This document shows positions 57,182 through 64,000 of a DNA stretch of 64,000 nt, in pieces. The translations under genes were made by a program, and so were the position numbers. The DNA is taken from positions 4,700,501 to 4,764,500 of the forward strand of contig NZ_JAUSXL010000002.1 of NCBI RefSeq assembly GCF_030815975.1, read 5' to 3'. The DNA is from Variovorax paradoxus (GTDB lineage: Bacteria > Pseudomonadota > Gammaproteobacteria > Burkholderiales > Burkholderiaceae_C). Below the pieces are notes generated by a model, which was not told the origin of the DNA, made no database searches, and worked only from the letters and a program-made list of their open reading frames with translations. Within the stretch, counting starts at the first letter, position 1. Each line of letters starts with the position of its first letter.

Positions 57182-58083
57182 GGCGAGGCGCTCTTCACCC
57201 GCATCGTGAACATCGTGCCCGCGCCGATCGGGCTGGGCGCCGCGGCCCTGGACCCGGGCGGCGGCGGCGACCAGGCGGGCCGTTCGAACCGTCCCGTGTC
57301 GACGACGATGAGGTAGCGCCCGGCGCCTTCAATGGGCGCCTGGTCCGCCGGCAGCACCCATGGCGCAGTGCCCTCGGCCTTGGCCCTGAGGTAGTCGGCA
57401 TCGAGCACGCCCAGGCGGTCGAGCAGCCGGTTCAGGCTGGCCGGAATGCGGATGCAGCCCTTCGATTGCGCGCTGCCCAGCCGCTGCTCCAGCCGGTTCG
57501 GATCGGTGGCGTGCATCTGCAGCCGCATCGTGCTCGTGCCGCCCCGGCCCCACAGGCGCCGGGCCTGCTGCCATCCGAAATCGAAGACGCGCATTCCCTT
57601 TTCGCCATAGCCGCGAATGCCGAACTCGTTGCGCGAACCCTCCGCGCGGAAATCGTGGTTCGCAACCGAATGTTCGAACACACCGAGCGGTGTTTCGAAG
57701 TATTCGAATCCGCCGGGGCGCCCGGTCGATACCGGCGCCGCACCGATCAGCACGGGCGCTCCGCCGGCCGGCAGCCAGAAGACGAAGATGGCTTGGACCG
57801 AGGCGCTGCGATCCACCAGCAGGGCGTATTCGGACTGGTCACCAGCGATGCCGGCGCGCCTGAGTTCATCGCGCGCAAGATTGCCGTAGCGCTGCGCCTC
57901 CTCCGGTGGCGGCTCGAGCCGGCGATCGACCTGTTCCGTGAAAGCCTGGCGCAGGCGCGTCGGATCGGCCCAGGAGGTGGCAACTGCCCCCGCGAGCGCG
58001 GCCAGCACGAGCGCCCGCACGGCACGGCGCAGGGCGCCGAGAACGGCTGCGCCTGTGTTCTTTTCTGCTCCCATTTGCTTCAT
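57145..58083 (-). CDS. Exported YkuD-like L,D-transpeptidase family protein
   Basis: This is a 312-residue exported protein (hydrophobic signal at about residues 20-38, ending SWA). The C-terminal half holds a YkuD-type motif, H191 in LQMHATDP and SKGC with C210 in GSAQSKGCIRIP; classical enzymes have HxxSxGC or SHGC, so the Lys replacing His is a variant. The family forms 3-3 crosslinks in peptidoglycan or anchors lipoproteins. The last 15 or so codons are antisense to the hemerythrin remnant, so its natural C-terminus may have been replaced by a deletion junction. Confidence 0.82.
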   Translation of the reverse strand: MKQMGAEKNTGAAVLGALRRAVRALVLAALAGAVATSWADPTRLRQAFTEQVDRRLEPPPEEAQRYGNLARDELRRAGIAGDQSEYALLVDRSASVQAIFVFWLPAGGAPVLIGAAPVSTGRPGGFEYFETPLGVFEHSVANHDFRAEGSRNEFGIRGYGEKGMRVFDFGWQQARRLWGRGGTSTMRLQMHATDPNRLEQRLGSAQSKGCIRIPASLNRLLDRLGVLDADYLRAKAEGTAPWVLPADQAPIEGAGRYLIVVDTGRFERPAWSPPPPGSRAAAPSPIGAGTMFTMRVKSASPSLENSSSPSLR

Positions 58084-58176
58084 ACCTGCCAGGGCAGGCG
58101 AGGAGCGCCGGCCCTGACTGGTTGGTGCCCCGGAAGACTGGGCGAGTTCCCCGGTGCGCGGCTGCGGCCGACCTCG

Positions 58177-59547
58177 TCAGGGAGGAAGGAAGCTGACGGT
58201 CTGCGCGGTCAGCACGCCATTCACCACCGCATTGCCGACCACGGTGACGCGGCGTCCGTTGGCCAGGTCGGCGACGGTGCCGTTCTCGAAGACCGTTGCG
58301 GGGCTGCTGGCGTTCACCAGCTGGCCCTTCACCACGAAACTCGAGGGCGACAGATAGTTGCCAATGGCGCCGATCAGCGTGAAGGCGACCGGCCCGCCGG
58401 TGCCGGGGATATAGCGGATGCGCAGCTTCTTCACCACCAGGACGCCGCTGGTCATGAAGCCGTCGAGTTCGACCTTGACGCCGTTGCCGATCGAAGCCCG
58501 AGGGCCGCCCGTGACGAGCGCATTCGTCGCATCGACGGCCGTACCCAGCACCTTGAAGGCATTGAGCCCGCTGTAGTCGGTGATGACACCCGCCAGCTGC
58601 ACTGCCGCGGCGTTCTGCGATGGCACCGCATACCAGCCCTGCACCTTGCTTGCAGTGAACAAGCCCAGAACTGGCGCGGCGCTGCCGCGCACGCGGACGA
58701 TCGCGCCCTCGGCCAGCGTGGATGCGTCGATGCCGCCCGAGAACGCGGCATTGTCGTAGCGCACCGTGAGCTGCCCCAGCGTGAAGCGCTGCCCGAGCCG
58801 GTCCAGGTTCTGCACGGTGCCGGTCACCAGCGGTTCGGTCGATGCGGGCTGCAGTTCGACGCGCGTGGCGCGCAGGCTGCCCGGCGCAGAGGGCAGGCCC
58901 CAGACCTGCACCACGCTGCCGGCCACGACCTGAGCCAGGCTGTTCGCACCGCTCCAGATGGTGGCGTTGTCGACGGTGACCGTGGTGCCCATCACGATGA
59001 AACTGTCGCCCCCGACATCGATGCCGGACACGGCACCGCGCAGTTCGGCGGCCGAATCGACCTGCTGCGCCGTGGCCGCGGTGAACTCGCTGTCGATCTT
59101 GCCGGCAATGCGCACGCTCATGCCGATCTGCAGCTCGGTGGCGTCCTCGAGGTTGGTGATGGCGGCGTCCGTGTCGTAGCGCACGCCGTTCAGGATGATG
59201 CTGCCCAGCCCGCCCACGGAGCCGATGCCGGTGGCGTCGGCGGTGCTCACGCCGGTGCCGCCCGAGCCCACGCCCGAGCCGTCGCCGCTGCCGTTGCCAG
59301 CGGTGCTTGTGCCGTCGGAACCGCCCGCGGTACCGGTGCCGCTTGTTCCACCCGTGCCGTCGGTCCCGGTGCTTCCCGTGCCCGTTCCATCGCTGGCCGA
59401 GCCCGTCGCGCCGCTTCCGGCAATGCCGCCCAGGCTGCCTGCCGAACCCGTGCCGCCGCCACCGCCGCCCCCGCACGAGAGCAGCAAGGCCATCGCCCCG
59501 GCAAAGAGGATGCCGCGCATCCATCGGAGGTGGTTCTTCATCATCAT
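58177..59547 (-). CDS. DUF5666-repeat lipoprotein
   Basis: The protein has 456 residues. The lipoprotein signal (ALLLSC lipobox) is followed by a Gly/Thr/Ser-rich linker of about 85 residues (GGGGGGGTGSAGSLGGIAG at its start). Repeated beta-rich DUF5666 units of about 65-70 residues follow (LRGAVSGIDVGGDSFIVMGT, VTGTVQNLDRLGQRFTLGQL, LAGVITDYSGLNAFKVLGTA). The domain is of unknown function, OB-fold-like. The start overlaps the DUF6502 stop by 4 bp (59544-59547), the usual pairing of these two families in beta-proteobacteria. Confidence 0.87.
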   Translation of the reverse strand: MMMKNHLRWMRGILFAGAMALLLSCGGGGGGGTGSAGSLGGIAGSGATGSASDGTGTGSTGTDGTGGTSGTGTAGGSDGTSTAGNGSGDGSGVGSGGTGVSTADATGIGSVGGLGSIILNGVRYDTDAAITNLEDATELQIGMSVRIAGKIDSEFTAATAQQVDSAAELRGAVSGIDVGGDSFIVMGTTVTVDNATIWSGANSLAQVVAGSVVQVWGLPSAPGSLRATRVELQPASTEPLVTGTVQNLDRLGQRFTLGQLTVRYDNAAFSGGIDASTLAEGAIVRVRGSAAPVLGLFTASKVQGWYAVPSQNAAAVQLAGVITDYSGLNAFKVLGTAVDATNALVTGGPRASIGNGVKVELDGFMTSGVLVVKKLRIRYIPGTGGPVAFTLIGAIGNYLSPSSFVVKGQLVNASSPATVFENGTVADLANGRRVTVVGNAVVNGVLTAQTVSFLPP

Positions 59548-60383
59548 TTCCCCTTTTCCCGCTGCTCGGGGACGGGAGGCGCACCCGGCGCCGCCTCGTC
59601 TTCATAGTAGGTGTAGATCCCGACGCGCATGCGCCCCTTGGCGCCGTCGGGCGCCCGGTCGACCGCGCGGTTCATTTCGCCCGCCAGCTCAAGGTGCAGG
59701 GCAGCCCAGCGGTCGCGCACCAGCTGGTGGATATTTTCGCAATCCTGCAAGCCGAGGCCGCGCGCATACACCGAGCGCTCGAGCATGCGGGGTTCTTCGC
59801 CCAGCGTGTTGGACACCGCCGCCAGCAGGTGGTCGCGGCCGTTGTCGCCGAGGAACGCCAGCATCGACTGCAGGTCGTCCACCGGCACGAAGCCGCTGGC
59901 CCTCAGTTCGGCGCAGCCGTCCTGTTCGGCCACCATGTTCAGGCGCACCAGCTCGTCGAGGATGGTTCGGTGGTGCACATTGCCGCGGCTGCCAAGCCTG
60001 GCCACGGTTTCGAAGGAGGGCGCATCGTCGCCGTCGGAGGTGATCGGCAGGCGTTGGAAGGCCTGGTTTTCCGACACCATCTGCAGCCACAGCGTGAAAG
60101 TCTTGGCCGCGGCCGAAATTTCAGTGTGGGGCAGGACGTCGGCGGTTTCGCGGACCTTGGCCGTCACAGCCTTGCGGTTCAGCCCGGTGGTGACGGACAG
60201 CTGGCTGATGTTGGGTTTTGCCACCCCCTGCTGGCGCCAGGAGCGGGTGGCTTCTTCCAGCAGCAGGTCGCGCAGCACGACTTCCAGGTGCGGATGCTTG
60301 ACCCCCATCGCCAGGGCGAGCCGGACCACCGGCCGCAGGATGCGGGCGCAGGCGGCCAGTGCCCAGTCGAGCTGGTGTTCCAT
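59544..60383 (-). CDS. DUF6502 family protein
   Basis: This is a 279-residue cytoplasmic protein, mostly helical. The N-terminal part (LACARILRPVVRLALAMGV, LEVVLRDLLLEEATRSWRQQ followed by NISQLSVTTGLNRKAVTAKV) resembles a helix-turn-helix region, so a regulatory role is plausible. I recognise the whole as the DUF6502 family, which goes with DUF5666 lipoproteins as here. Function unknown. It heads the operon. Confidence 0.8.
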   Translation of the reverse strand: MEHQLDWALAACARILRPVVRLALAMGVKHPHLEVVLRDLLLEEATRSWRQQGVAKPNISQLSVTTGLNRKAVTAKVRETADVLPHTEISAAAKTFTLWLQMVSENQAFQRLPITSDGDDAPSFETVARLGSRGNVHHRTILDELVRLNMVAEQDGCAELRASGFVPVDDLQSMLAFLGDNGRDHLLAAVSNTLGEEPRMLERSVYARGLGLQDCENIHQLVRDRWAALHLELAGEMNRAVDRAPDGAKGRMRVGIYTYYEDEAAPGAPPVPEQREKGK

Positions 60384-60644
60384 GAAAATGAAGCGTTTCT
60401 TCTGATGCGGTTGCGGTGCGGCGGTCCGGACTGAAAAAGGCCCGGGCCGTCGATCAGTGCACTATTGTCCGCGTCGCCGAGGATCGCACAAAAAAGACTT
60501 CATTCAACAACCTTGAAAAAGCCGCCGAGGCGGGGAGGCTTCCGACTAACGGACGCTGGTGTCGTCCTACGCGCGGGACCGGGGCCGCTCCCAGAATCGG
60601 TTCGTTCCAACTTGTTCCTTGGGCGAACAGAGGAGTCAACCGAC

Positions 60645-60905
60645 ATGAACAGAGCACCCGGAAGCCTCGGTTCAGGCGACGGATCGCGGCCCACCACCGA
60701 CGGCGGCGTGGACAACATAGGCGCAGGCGAAAAATTCGCGAGCAGTTCTTCGGTCGCCGGCGAGCCGGACTCGGCGCCGGCGCCAGCCGAAGGGATGGCG
60801 CAGAAGCGCAAGAACGCGGAGGCCTCGCGCCACGACGATTCCGCAGCCTTCGGGCTGCGGGAAGACCTCCGCCCCAAGACCAACCAGGAGCCGTCCAAGC
60901 CCTGA
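60645..60905 (+). CDS. Small hydrophilic protein
   Basis: This is an 86-residue protein of low complexity starting MNRAPGSLGSGDGSRPTTDG, with GAGGAG upstream of the ATG at 60645. It is rich in Gly, Ser, Asp, Glu and Lys, with no hydrophobic core; likely disordered. No family recognised. It leads a set of three small genes in a stress-type context. Confidence 0.6.
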   Translation: MNRAPGSLGSGDGSRPTTDGGVDNIGAGEKFASSSSVAGEPDSAPAPAEGMAQKRKNAEASRHDDSAAFGLREDLRPKTNQEPSKP

Positions 60906-60931
60906 GCGCCTGGACAGCCGAGGAGCCCAAG

Positions 60932-61171
60932 ATGACTTCTTCTGAAAAAGCCTTTCCCTTTCCCACATCCAAGAACCACGGCAAGCCGCCCGTCGAGCCC
61001 GCCAAGCCGACCGAACAGGCGCCGAGCGAGGAGGCGCTGGACAGCGGGGTCGAGGAATCATTTCCCGCAAGCGATCCGGTTTCCGTCACGGTGACAAAGG
61101 TCAAGCTGCCCAAGGCGCCGCAAGACAAGGACAAGGCGGAGGAGGGCCGCGACGCGGACGCCAAGAGGTAG
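60932..61171 (+). CDS. Small ESFPASDP-motif protein
   Basis: This is a 79-residue acidic/basic protein. It contains ALDSGVEESFPASDPVSVT, a short motif (VEESFPASDP) shared by many unnamed small bacterial proteins of stress islands. Flanks are Lys/Pro rich and disordered. The ATG at 60932 follows GAGGAGC. Its role is unknown. Confidence 0.7.
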   Translation: MTSSEKAFPFPTSKNHGKPPVEPAKPTEQAPSEEALDSGVEESFPASDPVSVTVTKVKLPKAPQDKDKAEEGRDADAKR

Positions 61172-61303
61172 TCCTCCTACACCATGCCGCGCTGCGAACC
61201 GACCCGGCGCGGCCGGCAAGGACCTAGCTTTCCCGAGGTCGGGCATCCGGCTCGGCACGGCCTTTTCTGCCGGGGACTGCCGGCATTTTCAGGAGACATG
61301 ACC

Positions 61304-61600
61304 ATGAACAGCACTTCCAGACTCATTGCCGCACTTGCCCTGGGCGCCGCAGGCGCAGCATTCGCGCAAGGCAACCCGCCCACCACGGCGCCCGCCAATC
61401 CGGCGACCGCAGCAGGCCAGCAAAATCCGTCGGGCGGTCCCATGGGCACCACGGGCGTGACCCCGCAGAGCGGCGGCACTTCGGGAAGCTCCGCGCCCAC
61501 GGCCCAAGGGTCGACCGACACCAGCAGCAGTTCAGGCAGCACCATGGCCGCCTCGGGCGACACGCCTGCGATGCGGCGTGCGCGCGCCGACCGCAACTGA
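61304..61600 (+). CDS. Small exported Gly/Ser/Thr-rich protein
   Basis: The protein has 98 residues with a signal peptide (MNSTSRLIAALALGAAGAAF, cleavage near AFA-QG). The mature part is Gly/Ser/Thr/Pro rich and ends with charged residues (AMRRARADRN). AGGAG at 61291-61295 is best spaced for the ATG at 61304 rather than 61298. A CGTGGG/CCCACG hairpin (61602-61622) follows the stop. Function unknown. Confidence 0.65.
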   Translation: MNSTSRLIAALALGAAGAAFAQGNPPTTAPANPATAAGQQNPSGGPMGTTGVTPQSGGTSGSSAPTAQGSTDTSSSSGSTMAASGDTPAMRRARADRN

Positions 61601-61637
61601 ACGTGGGGCATCCGATCCCACGCAGCACGGCCGATTC

Positions 61638-62276
61638 ATGAATGCTGTGAAGCCCGGATCGAGCGCAGCGAGCCGCGCGCTTGCCGTGCTCGTTCCGCTT
61701 GCTCTTTTATCGACCTCGACCGCAACGCTGGCGGCCGCGGAAGATGCACAGTGGCTCGCGCGGGCCGCCGTTGCCGCAGCGGACAACCGGGCCGCACCGT
61801 TCGCGGTCGTCGACAAGAAGAATGCCCGTGTCTTCGTCTTCGATGCCACGGGCCGGCTCCAGGGTTCGTCGCCCGTGCTGCTGGGGCTGGCGCGCGGCGA
61901 CGACTCCGTGCCGGGCATCGGCGAGCGCGAAATAGCCAGCATTCGGCCCGAAGAGCGTACGACCCCGGCGGGGCGCTTCAAGACGGAGCCAGGGCGCAAC
62001 ACCAAGGGCGAGGACATCGTGTGGATCGACTACGACGCAGCCGTTTCCATGCACCGGGTGCGCGCCAACGTCAAGTCGGAGCGCCGCCTGCAACGGCTGG
62101 CATCTCCGAGCGTGGCGGACAACCGCATTTCCTACGGCTGCATCAATGTGCCGGCCGCCTTCTACGACGCCTACATCAAGCCCGCGCTGGGAACGCGCCG
62201 CGGGGTGGTTTACGTGCTTCCCGAAACCATGCCGGCACGCAAGCGCTTCGACTTCCTGCGGCCTTCTGCACTCTGA
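61638..62276 (+). CDS. Exported YkuD-family L,D-transpeptidase
   Basis: This is a 212-residue exported protein (signal ending near TLAAA). The YkuD domain has H139 in SMHRVRANV and the catalytic Cys in RISYGCINVP (C168), the SxGC form of an active L,D-transpeptidase, in contrast to the variant at 57145-58083. It probably remodels peptidoglycan with 3-3 crosslinks. The ATG at 61638 is chosen over earlier in-frame codons that lie in the spacer. Confidence 0.85.
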   Translation: MNAVKPGSSAASRALAVLVPLALLSTSTATLAAAEDAQWLARAAVAAADNRAAPFAVVDKKNARVFVFDATGRLQGSSPVLLGLARGDDSVPGIGEREIASIRPEERTTPAGRFKTEPGRNTKGEDIVWIDYDAAVSMHRVRANVKSERRLQRLASPSVADNRISYGCINVPAAFYDAYIKPALGTRRGVVYVLPETMPARKRFDFLRPSAL

Positions 62277-62342
62277 ACAAGAGGCTGCGGCGCGTCGACG
62301 CTCGCTCGACCACGCACCGGGCATGGCTGAGCGGCCCCGGGT

Positions 62343-64000
62343 TCAGGTCCGCAGGCTGACCACGCCAAGCAGCACCACCACCGCAATGCCAAGCAGCAAG
62401 GTGGCGCATTTCCAGAAGACCGCGGGGTTCTTCTCGAGCAGCGGCGTGCCGCGCCGGTTCAAAAAGTCGGGGTGGGGCTGGCGCAGCTCCTCGACGAATT
62501 CCGACAGCGCTTCATGGCGCTTGAGCGGGTTGGGGTGCAGGGCCTTGCGGAGCACTTCGTCGATCCATGCGGGGATGGCGCGCTGCGCATCCAGCGCGGA
62601 CCGGTACTGCAGGTTGCGCTGGTCCGCGCGCGTGCGGATGCGTGCCACCTGCGCGCCGTAGGGCAATCGGCCGGTCAGCATCTGGTAGACGATCACGGCC
62701 AGCGAGAACAGGTCGGACTGCACCGAGCCGCCGTCGCCCAAGAAGTATTCGGGCGCCGTGTACTGCACCGTCCCCAGCACCTGGGCCGGGTCGGCCAGCT
62801 TGCTGTCGCCCAGGCCCGCCACCCAGGCCGAGCCGAAGTCGATGATCCGCACCGTGCCCGTGCGATCGATCATGATGTTCTCGGGCCGCAGGTCCTGGTG
62901 CAGCATCTCCATGCGGTGAAAGGCCTGCAGCCCCTTGGCCAGCTGCTCCACGATGCCGCGCACCGGCTCCAGGCTGGGGCGCGGGTTGTCGACCATCCAT
63001 TGCGCCAGCGTCTGCCCGTCGACGAACTCCATGACCGTGTAGAGGTAGTTGCGCTTGCGCTGCGGAACATGCGGCTTGAGCACATGCGCGCTGTCGATGC
63101 GCCGCGCCACCCACTCCTCGAGCAGGAAGCGGTCGAGATGGGCCTCGTCGTTCTGCAGGTCGACGGACGGCGTCTTGAGTACGACGCGCTCGCCCGTGTC
63201 GTCGTCGACCGCCAGGTAGATGTGGCTTCGGCTGCTGCGGTGCAGGTCGCGCACGATGGTGTAGCCATCGAAGCGCATGCGCGCCTCGAGCACAGGCGGC
63301 AGGCGCAGCGCCGCGCGCTGCGCCTGGAGCTCATTGATGTCGCCATCGGGCAGCCCGTCGACTCGCACGATCTGGACCGTCAGGTTGTCGGGGCTGCCGC
63401 GCTGGTACGCTTCCTCGGCAATGTTCTTTGCCGCGGCGTCCAGATCGCCGGGGTGGGCATCGAGCGCGGCCCTGATGACGGCCGCGTCCACATGTTCATG
63501 GACGCCGTCGGACGTCAACAGGAAGACGTCGCCTTTCTCGATGGCGAGGGCCTGGTAGTCGATCTCCACATGCGGGCCCACGCCCAGCGCCCGGGCCAGA
63601 TAGCTGTGCCCCTCCGCCACCGAGACGCGATGGTCTTCAGTCAGTTGCTCGAGCGCTTCTGCATGCCAGCGGTAGACGCGCGTGTCGCCCACATGGAAGA
63701 CGTGCGCCGTGGTCGATTTGATGACCAGCGCGCTGAAGGTGCAGACGTAGCCGCGGTCCTTGTCGAAACGGCCGCCGCCATTCTGGGTCTGCGCGTGCAG
63801 CCAGGCGTTGGTGGCCGTGAGCACGCGTTGCGCCGAGCGGCTCACGCTCCAAGCGTCGGAAGTGCAGTAGTAGTCGGTCAGGAAGCTGCGGACCGCCGAC
63901 TCGCTGGCCACGTGGCTGACGTCGCTGCTGCTGATGCCGTCGGCAATCGCAACCGCCACGCCCTTCGCGCTGCGGCCCGGCGCCTGCGGCAGGGCGGCGC
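62343..64000 (-). CDS. Bifunctional PP2C phosphatase-Ser/Thr kinase, 5' end beyond the window
   Basis: The frame is open to the right edge, so the first residues are missing. The N-terminal half is a PP2C phosphatase (VAIADGISSSDVSHVASESA, FHVGDTRVYRW, LLTSDGVHEHVD, GSPDNLTVQIV). The second half is a Hanks-type kinase: catalytic loop MLHQDLRPENIMI (HQD instead of HRD), RIIDFGSAW (DFG) and Lys in ERVVLKTP. A C-terminal transmembrane helix follows (KCATLLLGIAVVVLLGVVSL). Putting both activities in one chain gives a reversible phosphorylation switch at the membrane. The FHA-cyclase in this window could be a reader of its product, but that is speculation. Confidence 0.92.
   Translation of the reverse strand, partial: AALPQAPGRSAKGVAVAIADGISSSDVSHVASESAVRSFLTDYYCTSDAWSVSRSAQRVLTATNAWLHAQTQNGGGRFDKDRGYVCTFSALVIKSTTAHVFHVGDTRVYRWHAEALEQLTEDHRVSVAEGHSYLARALGVGPHVEIDYQALAIEKGDVFLLTSDGVHEHVDAAVIRAALDAHPGDLDAAAKNIAEEAYQRGSPDNLTVQIVRVDGLPDGDINELQAQRAALRLPPVLEARMRFDGYTIVRDLHRSSRSHIYLAVDDDTGERVVLKTPSVDLQNDEAHLDRFLLEEWVARRIDSAHVLKPHVPQRKRNYLYTVMEFVDGQTLAQWMVDNPRPSLEPVRGIVEQLAKGLQAFHRMEMLHQDLRPENIMIDRTGTVRIIDFGSAWVAGLGDSKLADPAQVLGTVQYTAPEYFLGDGGSVQSDLFSLAVIVYQMLTGRLPYGAQVARIRTRADQRNLQYRSALDAQRAIPAWIDEVLRKALHPNPLKRHEALSEFVEELRQPHPDFLNRRGTPLLEKNPAVFWKCATLLLGIAVVVLLGVVSLRT

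Noticed and set aside
59250..59480. Possible CRISPR or minisatellite in the GGN-rich stretch
   Set aside because: It is the Gly/Thr/Ser linker of the DUF5666 lipoprotein; no regular repeat-spacer pattern.

Overview
The window is a GC-rich bacterial chromosome segment. Its gene order and protein sequences fit a member of the Comamonadaceae (Burkholderiales), most likely Variovorax or a close relative. Supporting points are the infB-rbfA-truB-typA translation block, the smpB/ratA-rnfH-DUF4124-guaB-guaA neighbourhood, and CCGGGCCGCCCCAAG/CCCCC..GGGGG intergenic hairpins that I associate with this family. This assignment is by recognition, not by a database search. I saw no rRNA, tRNA, CRISPR array, insertion sequence or prophage. 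Genes are dense, mostly in short operons with ATGA/GTGA overlaps.

Layout. 1-5175: the 3' part of infB, then rbfA, truB, typA and an EamA exporter. 5191-7555: a minus-strand ECF sigma/anti-sigma pair flanked by two paralogous COG4315 secreted-repeat proteins. 7578-13552: smpB diverging from ratA-rnfH, a DUF4124 protein, then guaB and guaA with a Phd/PIN toxin-antitoxin pair between them and a ParD/ParE pair after guaA. 14538-17406: an arginase-fold protein with altered metal ligands, a remnant of an alpha/beta hydrolase gene, a cupin, and a MarR regulator with a small partner protein. 17453-25034: a long metal-uptake operon (50-aa membrane peptide, Znu-type ABC importer, CobW-type GTPase, TonB receptor, PepSY membrane protein). 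24967-27988: exported intradiol dioxygenase, 2H phosphoesterase, RidA-like protein, DUF72 protein. 28050-31523: histidine kinase, LuxR-type regulator, tandem palindromes, HbpS/GlcG-like secreted protein and periplasmic ankyrin protein. 31569-34473: PaiB-like protein, small membrane protein, a TadA-hydrolase fusion and an LdcA-type peptidase. 35014-36450: adenylate cyclase-FHA protein and a Tyr/Pro-rich secreted protein. 36465-43031: a minus-strand signalling operon (CHASE3-GAF hybrid kinase with three receivers, CheR, CheB, REC-kinase, single receiver).

43125-46812 is the most striking part. A perfect LexA box lies over the -10 of a gene encoding a RecB/Cas4-like nuclease fused to an XPD/DinG-type Fe-S helicase. 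An AlkB-family gene follows it, and a UdgX gene converges on both, which together look like a DNA-damage repair island. 46855-50858: small disordered protein, bioA (frameshifted in this sequence), bioF and bioD. 50895-53172: aldo/keto reductase and divergent AraC regulator. 53191-57181: phosphoketolase with BON protein, small amphipathic protein, universal stress protein behind a perfect FNR-type box, and a degenerate hemerythrin gene. 57145-64000: two YkuD-type proteins, a DUF5666 lipoprotein, a DUF6502 protein, small stress-type proteins, and a PP2C-Ser/Thr kinase fusion cut by the window edge.

Themes: core translation and GMP synthesis on the left, zinc-type metal acquisition and two-component signalling in the middle, SOS repair, biotin synthesis and low-oxygen/general stress functions on the right.
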